From CAVTHK01 sp964552235 (GTDB taxonomy: Bacteria > Spirochaetota > Spirochaetia > SZUA-6 > CAVTHK01): 25,517 bases of DNA. Each line of letters begins with the position of its first letter. The stretch's first letter is position 1. The notes below the pieces were generated by a model. It was not told the origin of the DNA. It saw only the letters and a list, made by a program, of their open reading frames with translations, and made no database searches. The DNA is taken from contig CAZKGO010000071.1 of the NCBI GenBank assembly GCA_964552235.1, forward strand, positions 1-25,517, given 5' to 3'. This document shows, in pieces, positions 5,863 to 14,389 of this stretch. Both the position numbers and the translations under genes were made by a program.

Positions 5863-7545
5863 TCACTCACCGGTGAAACTCGGCAACTCCACGGGCAGCG
5901 CGCCTTTGGGCACGAAATCGCCCGACAACGCGGCGAAGCCGGCACGGAACGAGTCGGCGCCCATGCCGTAGACGGCGAGGGCGGTGGCCACCCACGGGAC
6001 CCGGTCGAGGTAGATCGGCGACAGGGCGGATATCACGATGAGTCGGCCGGGAAACGAGCGCATGCGCTCGAGCACCTCGAGGCTGTTCATGTTGGCGAGG
6101 CAGAAGACCACCGTGTCGCAGCCCGCGGCCGCTCGGGGCGCTTCGCGCAGGTCCTCCTCGCTCGCCCACTCCCAGGGCACGTAGGAGAAGCGATGCTCGG
6201 CTGCCTGCGGAAAGCGCCTGCGCCCCTCGTCGAAGAACGCGGCGAGCTGGCCCATCAGGAGGATCTTCTCGCCGCTGCCGGGCCGGTAGGGCAGGTCCGT
6301 GCCTGCGACGGTGGTGACCGCGCGGGTCGCCGAGGACAAAAAGAAGTCGGCGGCCGCCCCATCGCGCAGCGGCGGCGCCGCGGGCCCGCCGTCGGGCTGC
6401 CGCTCATGGGAGTCGCGCAGGCGGCGCAGCTTGAGCAGCAGCACGCGGCGCGCCGCCTCCTCGACGCGCCTGCGGAACGCGTCGTCGCTGCTGAACAGGC
6501 TGCGGAAGCGCTCCCAGGCCTGTTCCTGCAGCTGCGGCGTGTGGGAGAGAAGAACCATGTCGTTGCCGGCCTCGAGGGCGAGGCGGCTCACCTCGGCGGC
6601 GTCGTGGCGGCCCTGGTGCACCCCGTGCATCTCCAGGTCGTCGGTCACGATCACCCCGTCAAAGGCGAGGCGCCGACGCAGGACGTCGTTCAGGAAGAAG
6701 GCCGAGAGCGTGGTGGGGACCACGTCGCCCTGGATCTCGGGAAACGCCAGGTGTCCGCTCATCACCGCAGGGATGCCCTCGCGGACCAGCAGGCGGTAGG
6801 GAACGAGGTCGCGCTCCCACAGCGTCTGCCAGGGCACGCGGACGATCGGCAGGAAGCCGTGGGAGTCGCGGTCTGCGGCGCCGTGGCCGGGAAAATGTTT
6901 GGCCGTGGCGATGACGCCGGCGGCCTCCATCCCCCGGAAGTAGGCCACGGAGAACAGCGCCGTTTCGATCGGGTCCGACGAGAACGCCCGCGGGCCGATG
7001 ACGGTGTCCGCGGGGTTGGAGTAGACATCGACCGTCGGGGCGAAGTTCATGTTGATGCCCAGCGCCCGCAGCTCCCGCGCCACGTAGTAGCCGGTCAGGT
7101 AGGCGTCGGCCGGGATGCCGGAGGCGGCCACGGCCATGTTGCCGGGAGAGTCGGCAACGCCGGCCCGGATGTGCTGCACCCAGCCGCCCTCCTGGTCGGT
7201 GGCGATCAGGAGAGGAATGCCGAACCGGTCGGCCTGCGCCAGCCGCTGCATCTCGCGCACATCCCGCGCCAGGGCTTCGGCGGTCGAGACGTTGCGCGTG
7301 AAAATCTTGACCCCGCCGACCTTGCGCTCCGTGATCCAGCGGCGCACCGACGGCGAGAGGGCCTTGCCCTGGTAGCCCACGAAGAACACCTGTCCGAGCT
7401 TCTCTTCGGGCAGCATCGCCGCGAGCAGCCGGTCGGCCACGCGTTCGGGGGTGTCCGGGTCGGCAAAGCGCGGCAGAGGGTCAGCCGATGCCGCAACGGA
7501 GAGCAGCAGCAGGGCGAGAGCCAGCGACACGTTCCAGGTCCTCAT
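5863..7545 (-). CDS. Exported glycoside hydrolase family 3 protein (NagZ-like)
   Basis: A 560-residue protein with a signal peptide (1-21, cleavage near ASA-D), so it is exported. The N-terminal GH3 barrel spans about 35-380. It contains KHFPGHG (216-222), DSH (227-229, the His acid/base of NagZ-type enzymes) and VIVTDD (298-303) with the likely nucleophile Asp302. About 385-560 resembles a GH3 C-terminal alpha/beta domain. Enzymes with KHFPGHG are typically beta-N-acetylhexosaminidases acting on peptidoglycan or chitin fragments. Two-domain exported forms also exist, so the substrate is not certain. ATG at 7545 is chosen because it begins directly at the signal peptide; a start further upstream would add residues that spoil it. 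The MEMO1-family gene lies 76 nt upstream on the same strand. Confidence 0.9.
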   Translation of the reverse strand: MRTWNVSLALALLLLSVAASADPLPRFADPDTPERVADRLLAAMLPEEKLGQVFFVGYQGKALSPSVRRWITERKVGGVKIFTRNVSTAEALARDVREMQRLAQADRFGIPLLIATDQEGGWVQHIRAGVADSPGNMAVAASGIPADAYLTGYYVARELRALGINMNFAPTVDVYSNPADTVIGPRAFSSDPIETALFSVAYFRGMEAAGVIATAKHFPGHGAADRDSHGFLPIVRVPWQTLWERDLVPYRLLVREGIPAVMSGHLAFPEIQGDVVPTTLSAFFLNDVLRRRLAFDGVIVTDDLEMHGVHQGRHDAAEVSRLALEAGNDMVLLSHTPQLQEQAWERFRSLFSSDDAFRRRVEEAARRVLLLKLRRLRDSHERQPDGGPAAPPLRDGAAADFFLSSATRAVTTVAGTDLPYRPGSGEKILLMGQLAAFFDEGRRRFPQAAEHRFSYVPWEWASEEDLREAPRAAAGCDTVVFCLANMNSLEVLERMRSFPGRLIVISALSPIYLDRVPWVATALAVYGMGADSFRAGFAALSGDFVPKGALPVELPSFTGE

Positions 7546-7621
7546 GCGACGCCACCGAGGGTAGCGCAGAACCCCCCCGCTCGGCAACCCGGACACGGTC
7601 CGGGCCGGAACCCGCCTCCGC

Positions 7622-8452
7622 TCAGCCGCCGAGCAGCACGGCCGCGTATCCGACGAACGACGAGGCGGGCATCACGTCGAGGCTGGTCCGATAGTGCAGC
7701 AGTTGGGCGGTGGTCGCTCCGCCGGCACGCGCAAAGGCGATCGCCGCGGCTGCCGCGCCCGGCGAGCAGGCCGACCGCTCATGCAGAGCCAGGCGGATCG
7801 CCTCGCCGCCGTCGAGGGCCAACACGGCGTCGAGAAAGCGGCGGTCGTTGACCTCCCTGACCCAGCGGGCCGCGGACTCCCCACGCCCCTTCGGCGCGAA
7901 GTCATAGGACGGGCCGTAGTGCGTCAGGTCGGTGGAGCCGAGGAGCACCACGTCGCGGCCGAGCTGCCGCGAGGCGAGGTGCACCGCCTCGCCGAGCTCC
8001 CGCGCGCGCTCTGAGGGGGGCGCCCGGAAGGCGACCACGCGAGCGGCGGGCAGGAGCGCGCGCACGAGCGGCAGCTGAACCTCCACCGTGTTGTCCGGCA
8101 CGCGATCCTCGACCACGGGGAGGCTGCGTCGCACCGCCTCGAGCAGCTCGACGTCGGCGTGCGCCGGCCCGAGCGGCGTCTCCAGCAGCTCCTCGAAGGC
8201 CCCGCAGACCTCGTCGCGCGGACCGAGATGACCTCCGACGACGACGACCGTCTGCGCCGTGCCCCGCAGGCTGGCGGCCGCGGCTGCGGCCAGGGCGCCT
8301 GAGAACTCCCAGCCCGCATGGGGGGCCACGACCGCGGGCACGCCCGGCTGGCGGGGCGGGCACTCGGCGAGGAACTCGCCGATCCGCCGGCGGATCTCGT
8401 CGGGCGAAGCGGGGTACCATCCTTCGGGCAGGCAGCGTCTGCGTGTTCTCAT
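7622..8452 (-). CDS. MEMO1 family protein (AmmeMemoRadiSam system protein B)
   Basis: This 276-residue protein matches the MEMO1 family, a dioxygenase-like fold. The family hallmarks VAPHAGWEFSG (about 42-52), the GGHLGPRDEV segment, the LLGSTDLTHYG segment and ERSACSPG near the C-terminus are all visible; His and Cys in them are the expected metal ligands. In bacteria it often sits beside AMMECR1 and a radical-SAM gene, but neither is present here. The biochemical role in bacteria is not settled. ATG at 8452 has no clear Shine-Dalgarno sequence. It is transcribed divergently from the GGDEF-like gene across a 47-bp gap and may be co-transcribed with the GH3 gene. Confidence 0.88.
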   Translation of the reverse strand: MRTRRRCLPEGWYPASPDEIRRRIGEFLAECPPRQPGVPAVVAPHAGWEFSGALAAAAAASLRGTAQTVVVVGGHLGPRDEVCGAFEELLETPLGPAHADVELLEAVRRSLPVVEDRVPDNTVEVQLPLVRALLPAARVVAFRAPPSERARELGEAVHLASRQLGRDVVLLGSTDLTHYGPSYDFAPKGRGESAARWVREVNDRRFLDAVLALDGGEAIRLALHERSACSPGAAAAAIAFARAGGATTAQLLHYRTSLDVMPASSFVGYAAVLLGG

Positions 8453-8485
8453 CGGATCAGGACTTCTAAAACCCGGGCATTTGCC

Positions 8486-8491
8486 TATAAT
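8486..8491 (+). promoter_or_regulatory. Perfect -10 box with leaderless geometry
   Basis: TATAAT at 8486-8491 is a perfect -10 hexamer and stands out in this GC-rich sequence. The ATG is at 8500, so the predicted start (about 8498) leaves a leader of about 2 nt. No convincing -35 box is visible and no Shine-Dalgarno is present. Confidence 0.5.
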
Positions 8492-8499
8492 ATGGTTGC

Positions 8500-9591
8500 A
8501 TGTACAGGAAGATTATAGGCGCTTACCTCGTGTTCTGCATCTTTTTCTTCCTGGCCCTTGCAGGCTTTCTCGTGTTGCGGGTCTCGACCACCTGGGGAGC
8601 CAACGCCCGGCAGTCGCGGGCGGACTTCGACGCGCTGGCGCGCCAGTCGGCTTCGCGCTACCTGGCGGTCGGCGACTTCGCGGACCCCGCGTTCCGCACC
8701 CCCATGAGGAACGAGGCCGAGAGGCAGGAGAGGATCCTCGCGCTCGTCGTGTATTCGCGCAGCGGCGGGATCCGCTATGCTTTCCTTCGCGACCGCGAGA
8801 TCCTGCCCGACCCGACCGCAGCCTGGGCGGGCAGCCCCGGCTACGGAGCGCTGCCCTGGGGCACGCGGCTGTACCGCATGCCCTACGCGCCCGGCCACGG
8901 CGCGGACCTCACGGTGGACGGCCTGTACACCGTGGTCGGCCGCCAGGACGCCTTTCCCATCCTGAAAGAAACCTTCGTCCTTCTATTCTGCTTCTTCGTT
9001 CTCACCTGCATCGTCCTCCTGCTCGCCCCCGGCGTCAGCGTCGAATCGGGGCAGCCGGACGGCGAGCGGGGCCGTGCGAAGCCCCAGTCGCGGACCGAGC
9101 GGCCGCCCGAGCTGTTCTCGCCGGCTACCGGTCTCGGCTGGCGCGACCACCTCGAGCAGAGGCTCAAGTTCGAACTCGAGCGCGCCGCCTCGTTCGACCA
9201 GGACCTGGCGCTGGCGGTCATGGCCATCGATGGCTTCCGCGCCGCAGGCGCACGGGACCTCTACGGCGAGGTCGCGAGCGCGATCCGGCGGGCCTTCGCC
9301 TACCAGGACCTGACGTTCGAGCACGGCGCAGGACGCTTCGCCCTGATCCTTCCCGACCAGGACATCGACCGCGGCATAGACAGCGTCCGGCGCTTTCTCA
9401 AGGGCCTGCCGCCGGGGGTCACGTTGTGCACCGGCCTGAGCTCGCGCAACGGCCGACTGGTGAGCGGCAAGACCCTGCTCAGCGAAGCCGAGCGCGCCGT
9501 CGAGAAGGCGAGGGCCGACGGCCCCGGCCACATCGTGGCCTTTCGCGCAGACCCGGCCAAGTACCGCGAAGCCGTCGCGCGGGCTCGATAG
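8500..9591 (+). CDS. Membrane protein with degenerate GGDEF domain
   Basis: A 363-residue protein: membrane segment 5-27, an extracytoplasmic region of about 130 residues (30-155), a second membrane segment 157-177, a polar linker, and a cytoplasmic domain from about 205. That domain starts with SPATGLGWRDHLEQRL, which mirrors the DxLTGLxNRRxL start of GGDEF domains. At the signature position it has HGAGRF (275-280) instead of GG(D/E)EF. The metal and GTP residues are therefore lost and cyclic-di-GMP synthesis is unlikely; a sensor or scaffold role is more plausible. The upstream region is not a recognised sensor family. manA follows 17 nt downstream on the same strand, so they are probably co-transcribed. 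Confidence 0.78.
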   Translation: MYRKIIGAYLVFCIFFFLALAGFLVLRVSTTWGANARQSRADFDALARQSASRYLAVGDFADPAFRTPMRNEAERQERILALVVYSRSGGIRYAFLRDREILPDPTAAWAGSPGYGALPWGTRLYRMPYAPGHGADLTVDGLYTVVGRQDAFPILKETFVLLFCFFVLTCIVLLLAPGVSVESGQPDGERGRAKPQSRTERPPELFSPATGLGWRDHLEQRLKFELERAASFDQDLALAVMAIDGFRAAGARDLYGEVASAIRRAFAYQDLTFEHGAGRFALILPDQDIDRGIDSVRRFLKGLPPGVTLCTGLSSRNGRLVSGKTLLSEAERAVEKARADGPGHIVAFRADPAKYREAVARAR

Positions 9592-9608
9592 GACCACGGC
9601 GGCACCCC

Positions 9609-10769
9609 GTGGACCGAATCGCCCGCATTCGCGGCATCATCCAGAACTACGCTTGGGGATCGAGGACGGCCATCGCCGGCCTCCTCGGCAGGCCGGGGCC
9701 CTCGGATCAGCCGGAGGCGGAGCTGTGGATGGGCGCCCATCCCCGAGCGCCGTCGATGGTGATCACCCCCTCAGGCGAGCGCTCGCTGGAGGACCTGATT
9801 GCCGAGGATCCTGCCGCCGCGCTGGGAGCCAGGGTGGCGCGCCGCTTCGACGGCAGGCTGCCGTTCCTGTTCAAGGTGCTGGCTGCGGCGCGGCCCCTGT
9901 CGATCCAGGCGCATCCGAGCCTCGAACAGGCCCGGCGCGGGCACGCCGAGGAGAATGCCAAGGGCGTCGCTGCCGCCGAGCGCAACTACGTCGACGACAA
10001 CCACAAACCGGAGGTGCTCTGCGCCCTCACGCGGTTCCATGCCCTGTCGGGGTTCCGCGATCCCGGCGAGGCGCTCGCGCTGCTGCGCTCCCTTGACGTG
10101 CCGGTGGACGCAGGGCCGCGCGTCACGACATCGGGCCTCTACCGCGCCCTGGTCTGCCTCGACGCCGAGGCGAAACGGCGCGCCGTCGACAGGCTCCAGA
10201 GCGCGGCGCTCGCCCGCGAATCCGAGCTGCCCGAGGCGAAATGGATCCTGCGGGCGCTTGCCGAGTACCCGGGCGATTTCGGCGCCGTGAGCGTCCTGCT
10301 CCTGAACCTCGTCGAGCTGGGACCGACCGAGGCGCTCTACCAGAAAGCCGGCGTTCTGCACGCCTACCTCGAAGGTACGGGCATCGAGCTCATGGCGAAC
10401 TCCGACAACGTGCTGCGCGGCGGGCTCACCGCCAAGCGCGTCGACGTGGCCGAGCTGCTGCGCGTGGTCGACTTCACGCCCGGCCCCCCGTGCAGGGTAG
10501 CGCCGGCGCGCGGCCGCGGCGCCGAGCAGGTCTATCCGACTCCGGCGGCCGAGTTCCGCCTGAGCCGGCTGCCGCTGCGCGGACGCTGGACGTCGGGCCG
10601 TCGATCGGCAATCGAGCTGTGGATCCTCACCGAGGGAGCGGCGCGGGCCCGCTGGGGCGCCGAAAGCCTCTCCCTCGCTGCGGGCGACTCGTTCGTCGTG
10701 CCCGCCTGCGTGGGCCCCTGGGCCCTCGAGGGCGAGGCGACGGCCTTTCGCGCGACGGTTCCCGCCTGA
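9609..10769 (+). CDS. manA: Mannose-6-phosphate isomerase, class I
   Basis: This 386-residue protein is a type I phosphomannose isomerase (mannose-6-phosphate to fructose-6-phosphate, cytoplasm, zinc-dependent). The N-terminus IRGIIQNYAWGSRTAI is typical. Zinc ligands lie in QAHPS (about 100), DNHKPE (about 134) and VLHAYLEG (about 252). The segment MANSDNVLRGGLTAKRVD is the family hallmark, and a cupin-like C-terminal domain follows. The GTG at 9609 is chosen because the frame is open far upstream through unrelated sequence, and homology begins right here. No strong Shine-Dalgarno is visible. It probably depends on the promoter upstream of 8500. Confidence 0.94.
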   Translation: MDRIARIRGIIQNYAWGSRTAIAGLLGRPGPSDQPEAELWMGAHPRAPSMVITPSGERSLEDLIAEDPAAALGARVARRFDGRLPFLFKVLAAARPLSIQAHPSLEQARRGHAEENAKGVAAAERNYVDDNHKPEVLCALTRFHALSGFRDPGEALALLRSLDVPVDAGPRVTTSGLYRALVCLDAEAKRRAVDRLQSAALARESELPEAKWILRALAEYPGDFGAVSVLLLNLVELGPTEALYQKAGVLHAYLEGTGIELMANSDNVLRGGLTAKRVDVAELLRVVDFTPGPPCRVAPARGRGAEQVYPTPAAEFRLSRLPLRGRWTSGRRSAIELWILTEGAARARWGAESLSLAAGDSFVVPACVGPWALEGEATAFRATVPA

Positions 10770-10817
10770 CTGACCGGTCGGGGTCTGCAGCCGATTCGCG
10801 GCGGCCGGCGGCCGGCG

Positions 10818-13325
10818 TTATCCCACCACCGGTTCGAGCTCGGCCTTTTCCACGGACTTGTCGGAGCGGCCCGCCCGGAACACGATCTTTCCTTCGCTGT
10901 TGATGTCGACGATGATCGAGCTCCCGTGAGCGAAGCGACCCTTGAGGATCTGCAGCGACAGGGGGTCCTCGATCTCCTTCTGGATGATGCGCCGCAGCGG
11001 CCGAGCGCCGTACTTCTCGTCGAACCCCTTGTCGATCAGGTGCTCCTTGGCCTTTTTGCGCACCGTGATCGACATGTGCTTCTCCTCCAGGCGCTCCTCC
11101 ACCTCCCGAACCAGGTTGTCGAACACCAGGCGCAGCTGGTCCTTGTTCAGGCTGTGGAACACCACCACCTCGTCGAGCCGGTTGATGAACTCCGGGTTGA
11201 ACACGCGCTTCATCTCGCTCAGGACCGAGGTCTTGATCTCGTCGTGCTTCATCAGCCCGCCCTCGGCCCGGAAGCCGAGCAGCGCGTCCTTGCTGATCTG
11301 CCGGGCGCCGGCGTTGGAGGTCATGATCACGATCGTGTTGCGGAAGCTCACCGTGTGGCCCAGGTTGTCCTGCAACTGCCCCTCCTCGAGCACCTGCAAC
11401 AGCAGGTTGAACACGTCGGGGTGCGCCTTCTCGATCTCGTCGAGGAGGATCACGCTGTAGGGCCTGCGCCTGATCTTCTCGGTGAGCAGGCCGCCTTCCT
11501 CGTATCCGACGTAGCCCGGGGGCGCCCCGACGAGGCGCGACACGTTGTGCTTCTCCATGAAGTCCGACATGTCGATGCGCACAACGGCGTCCGAGTCGCC
11601 GAACAGGAACTCGGCCAGGGTCTTGGCCAGCAGGCTCTTGCCCACGCCGGTAGGGCCGAGGAAAATGAAGGAGCCCATCGGCCTCTTGGTCGAGCTCAGC
11701 CCGGTGCGCGAGCGGCGGATCGCCGAGGCGACGACGGCGATCGCCTCGTCCTGGGCGATCACCTTTTTGTGCAGCTCCTCCTCGATGTGCAGCAGCTTCT
11801 CGCTCTCGCTCTGGGCGATGCGCACCAGGGGGACGCCGGTCATGTCGGAGACGATGTGCTGGATGTCGTCGGCGTCGATCACGTTCTCTTCGCTGCGGAT
11901 GCTGCTCTCCCACTCCTGCTTGAGCTCTTCGACCCTGCTGCGCAGCTGGCGCACCTTGTCACGCACGCTGGCCGCCTGCTCGTAGGCCTGCGAGTTGACC
12001 AGGTTGGTCTTCTCGTTGGACAGACGCTGGATCTCCTGCTCGAGCTCGGCCACCTCGTTGGGCCGCACGTTGATCGACAGCCGGCGCCGCGAGCCGGCCT
12101 CGTCGATGATGTCGATGGCCTTGTCGGGGAGGAACCGGTCGGAGATGTAGCGGTGGGACAGCACCGCGGCGGCCTGCAGCGCGTCGTAGGTGTAGCTCAC
12201 GTGGTGGTGCTGTTCGTAGTTGACCTTGACTCCGCTGAGTATTTCGATCGTCTCCTCGACGGTCGGCTCCTCGACGTAGATCGGCTGGAAGCGCCGCTCG
12301 AGGGCGGCGTCGCGCTCGACGTACTTGCGGTACTCGTTGAGCGTGGTCGCCCCGATGCACTGCAGCTCGCCGCGCGAGAGGGCGGGCTTGAGCATGTTCG
12401 AGGCGTCGATGGCGCCCTCGGCGCCGCCGGCCCCGATGATCGTGTGCAGCTCGTCGATGAACAGGATCACGTTGCTCGACGAGGTGATCTCCTTGAGGAC
12501 CCGCTTGAGACGCTCCTCGAACTCGCCGCGGTACTTGGTGCCGGCCACCAGCGAGGCGAGGTCCAGAGTCAGGACCCGCTTGCCCATCAGCACCTCGGGC
12601 GCCGTGCCGTCCACGATCCTCTGGGCGAGGCCTTCGACGATCGCGGTCTTGCCCACTCCCGGCTCGCCGATGAGCACCGGGTTGTTCTTGGTGCGGCGCG
12701 CCAGAATCTGGATGACGCGCTGGATCTCCTTGGCCCTTCCGATCACCGGATCCAGCTTGCCCTGCCGGGCGTAGTAGGTGAGGTCGCGCGAGAACTCGTT
12801 GAGCGTCGGCGTGCCCTTGCCGGCGGCCGGCGGCGTCTGGGCCGGCCCCTGGCGCTTCTTGGCCTGCTCGGGGTCCCGGAAATGACCCAGGCCCGTGATG
12901 CGGATGATAATGTCGCGCAGCACCGCCGCGCTGATGTTGTACCGCGCCAGGTAGCGCGCCGTCGGGCTCCCGCTCTCCTTGGCCGCGGCCAGCAGCAGGT
13001 GCTCGGTGCCGATGTACTCGTGTCCGAGGTTGCGCGCCTCTTCGGCCGAGTCCTCCAGGATCCGCTTGCCGCGGCTTGAGGTCGGCACGTCGCCCAGGAT
13101 CAGCCCGCCGCTCTTTCTGGGTATGCTCCGCTCAATCTCAAGCTGCATCTCGGCGATGTTGACCTTGACCCTCTGGAGGGCCTTGACGGCCACGCCGTCG
13201 CCGTCCTTGAGCAGCGCCAGCACGACGTGCTCGGGCTGCAGCTGGTCGGAGTGGAAACGCTTGGCCTCCTCCTGCGCGAGAACCGTCAATACTCTCTGAG
13301 CTCTCTGGGTCAGCCCTTTGAACAT
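10818..13325 (-). CDS. clpC: ATP-dependent Clp protease ATP-binding subunit ClpC
   Basis: An 835-residue AAA+ unfoldase. Two N-terminal Clp repeats are at 1-145. Walker A1 GEPGVGKT is at 220-227 with Walker B1 ILFIDE at 287-292. The short coiled-coil M domain of ClpC lies at about 420-475. Walker A2 GPTGVGKS is at 557-564 with Walker B2 VILLDE at 625-630. An LLGF loop at 682-685 fits docking to ClpP. Glu32 and Glu108 align with the residues that bind phospho-arginine in Bacillus subtilis ClpC, so this pocket appears intact. The ATG follows GGAGG by 6 nt, and the gene overlaps the end of mcsB by 16 bp. It unfolds proteins for ClpP, which is not in the window. It converges on manA across a 48-bp GC-rich palindromic gap. 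Confidence 0.97.
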   Translation of the reverse strand: MFKGLTQRAQRVLTVLAQEEAKRFHSDQLQPEHVVLALLKDGDGVAVKALQRVKVNIAEMQLEIERSIPRKSGGLILGDVPTSSRGKRILEDSAEEARNLGHEYIGTEHLLLAAAKESGSPTARYLARYNISAAVLRDIIIRITGLGHFRDPEQAKKRQGPAQTPPAAGKGTPTLNEFSRDLTYYARQGKLDPVIGRAKEIQRVIQILARRTKNNPVLIGEPGVGKTAIVEGLAQRIVDGTAPEVLMGKRVLTLDLASLVAGTKYRGEFEERLKRVLKEITSSSNVILFIDELHTIIGAGGAEGAIDASNMLKPALSRGELQCIGATTLNEYRKYVERDAALERRFQPIYVEEPTVEETIEILSGVKVNYEQHHHVSYTYDALQAAAVLSHRYISDRFLPDKAIDIIDEAGSRRRLSINVRPNEVAELEQEIQRLSNEKTNLVNSQAYEQAASVRDKVRQLRSRVEELKQEWESSIRSEENVIDADDIQHIVSDMTGVPLVRIAQSESEKLLHIEEELHKKVIAQDEAIAVVASAIRRSRTGLSSTKRPMGSFIFLGPTGVGKSLLAKTLAEFLFGDSDAVVRIDMSDFMEKHNVSRLVGAPPGYVGYEEGGLLTEKIRRRPYSVILLDEIEKAHPDVFNLLLQVLEEGQLQDNLGHTVSFRNTIVIMTSNAGARQISKDALLGFRAEGGLMKHDEIKTSVLSEMKRVFNPEFINRLDEVVVFHSLNKDQLRLVFDNLVREVEERLEEKHMSITVRKKAKEHLIDKGFDEKYGARPLRRIIQKEIEDPLSLQILKGRFAHGSSIIVDINSEGKIVFRAGRSDKSVEKAELEPVVG

Positions 13326-14389
13326 CCGAATCCTCCAGGAACATCCCGGCCGGCCAGCGCGTCGCGGATCGTGCGGGCGCGCATCCCATCGATCGCCTTC
13401 GAGCCGCTGGCCTCGTCGCCGTGGGCAATCATCTGCTGCACGTGGTGCTTCTGCGACAGGAAGAACAGCGACGTCACCGTCTCCAGCGCGAGTCCCTCGA
13501 TCATGCCGAGGCTCGCGCCCAGGCGCAGGCTCGACAGGTGTTCCATGGCCTCGCGCGAGGAGATGGTGCGGCAGTGCGTGAGTATCCCGAACGCCCGCCA
13601 CACCCGGTCTTCGAGCTCGAGCGGCTGCCGCTCGCGCAGCTCCTCCCGCGCCTTGCGCTCGTACTGGACCAGCGGAGTCACGATGTTGACCAGGCCGTCG
13701 ACGATCTCCTGCTCGCCGAGCCCCAGCGTCGCCTGGTTGCTGACCTGGTACATGTCGCCTAGCGACGAATCCCCGTCGCTGAAAAAGCCCTTGACCGCCA
13801 GGCCGACCTCGTTGATGGCCTTCATCGCCTTGTCGATCAGGCCGGTCATCACCAGCGCCGGCAGGTGGAGCATCAGCGACGCCCGCATGCCCGTCCCCAC
13901 GTTCTCCAGGCTCGGGTTCAGGTAGCCCCATTCCATGGAAATGCCGTAGCTCAGCGCGTCCTCGAGCATCGTGTCGAGCCTGTCGACTTCTCGAAAGGCC
14001 TCCGAGAGGGCGAGCCCCTCGCGAATGCACGAGATCCTGAGATGATCCTCCTCGTTGATCATCGCCGTCACGCCGGTTTCCCGCTCGACGGCGATCGCCT
14101 TGCCCCGCGCCAGCGAGAACTCCTGAGTGATGATGTTGCGCTCGAGGAGCACCCGCCGGTCCAGCGGCTTCAGCTCGTCGAGGAACAATATCGCGAAATC
14201 GGCGGCGGCGGGCAACCGGCCAAAGGCGTCGACCACGGCCCGCTGCACCTGCTGCTCTTCCTCGCCGCTCATGAAGCCTGGAAACCGATGTTCGGCCAGA
14301 TTGCGCGCGATGCGGACGCGGCTGGAGACGACCACGTCCCCCTCGGCCCCCGTGCGGGTGAACCAGGGCTTTGCCAGCGCGTCAGTCAT
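13310..14389 (-). CDS. mcsB: McsB-type protein-arginine kinase homologue, altered active site
   Basis: This 359-residue phosphagen-kinase-fold protein aligns along its full length with McsB, which phosphorylates arginines to mark proteins for ClpC. Conserved features include SSRVRIARN (22-30), NEEDHLRI (112-119) and NVGTGMRASLMLHLPAL (163-179). Three key sites differ from my recollection of the Bacillus protein. The catalytic SCPTN is PSLEN here, so Cys167 becomes Ser160. The loop RGIYGEGSE is KGFFSDGDS (200-208), losing the catalytic glutamates. The phospho-arginine motif RDxxRA is IDGMRA (333-338). It may be weakly active, have another specificity, or act as an adaptor. The start overlaps mcsA by 8 bp. 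Confidence 0.9.
   Translation of the reverse strand: MTDALAKPWFTRTGAEGDVVVSSRVRIARNLAEHRFPGFMSGEEEQQVQRAVVDAFGRLPAAADFAILFLDELKPLDRRVLLERNIITQEFSLARGKAIAVERETGVTAMINEEDHLRISCIREGLALSEAFREVDRLDTMLEDALSYGISMEWGYLNPSLENVGTGMRASLMLHLPALVMTGLIDKAMKAINEVGLAVKGFFSDGDSSLGDMYQVSNQATLGLGEQEIVDGLVNIVTPLVQYERKAREELRERQPLELEDRVWRAFGILTHCRTISSREAMEHLSSLRLGASLGMIEGLALETVTSLFFLSQKHHVQQMIAHGDEASGSKAIDGMRARTIRDALAGRDVPGGFGCSKG

Noticed and set aside
7575..7595. Terminator between the MEMO1 and GH3 genes
   Set aside because: CCCGGAC and GTCCGGG form a 7-bp stem with a 3-nt loop, but no T-run follows on the minus strand. Its role is unclear.
6193..7851. Long plus-strand open frame opposite the GH3 gene
   Set aside because: Shadow of a clear minus-strand glycosidase; composition is biased and there is no recognisable domain.
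8259..9608. N-terminal extension of manA by 450 codons
   Set aside because: The frame is simply open through the GGDEF-like gene. Homology to phosphomannose isomerase begins at the GTG at 9609.
10770..10817. Bidirectional terminator between manA and clpC
   Set aside because: A palindromic GC-rich run (GCGGCCGGCGGCCGGCG) is present but has no T-run on either strand.
10926..13079. Long plus-strand open frame (over 700 codons) opposite clpC
   Set aside because: Antisense shadow of a highly conserved gene in GC-rich DNA. The product is low-complexity (Val, Leu, Asp, His) and has no known motif.
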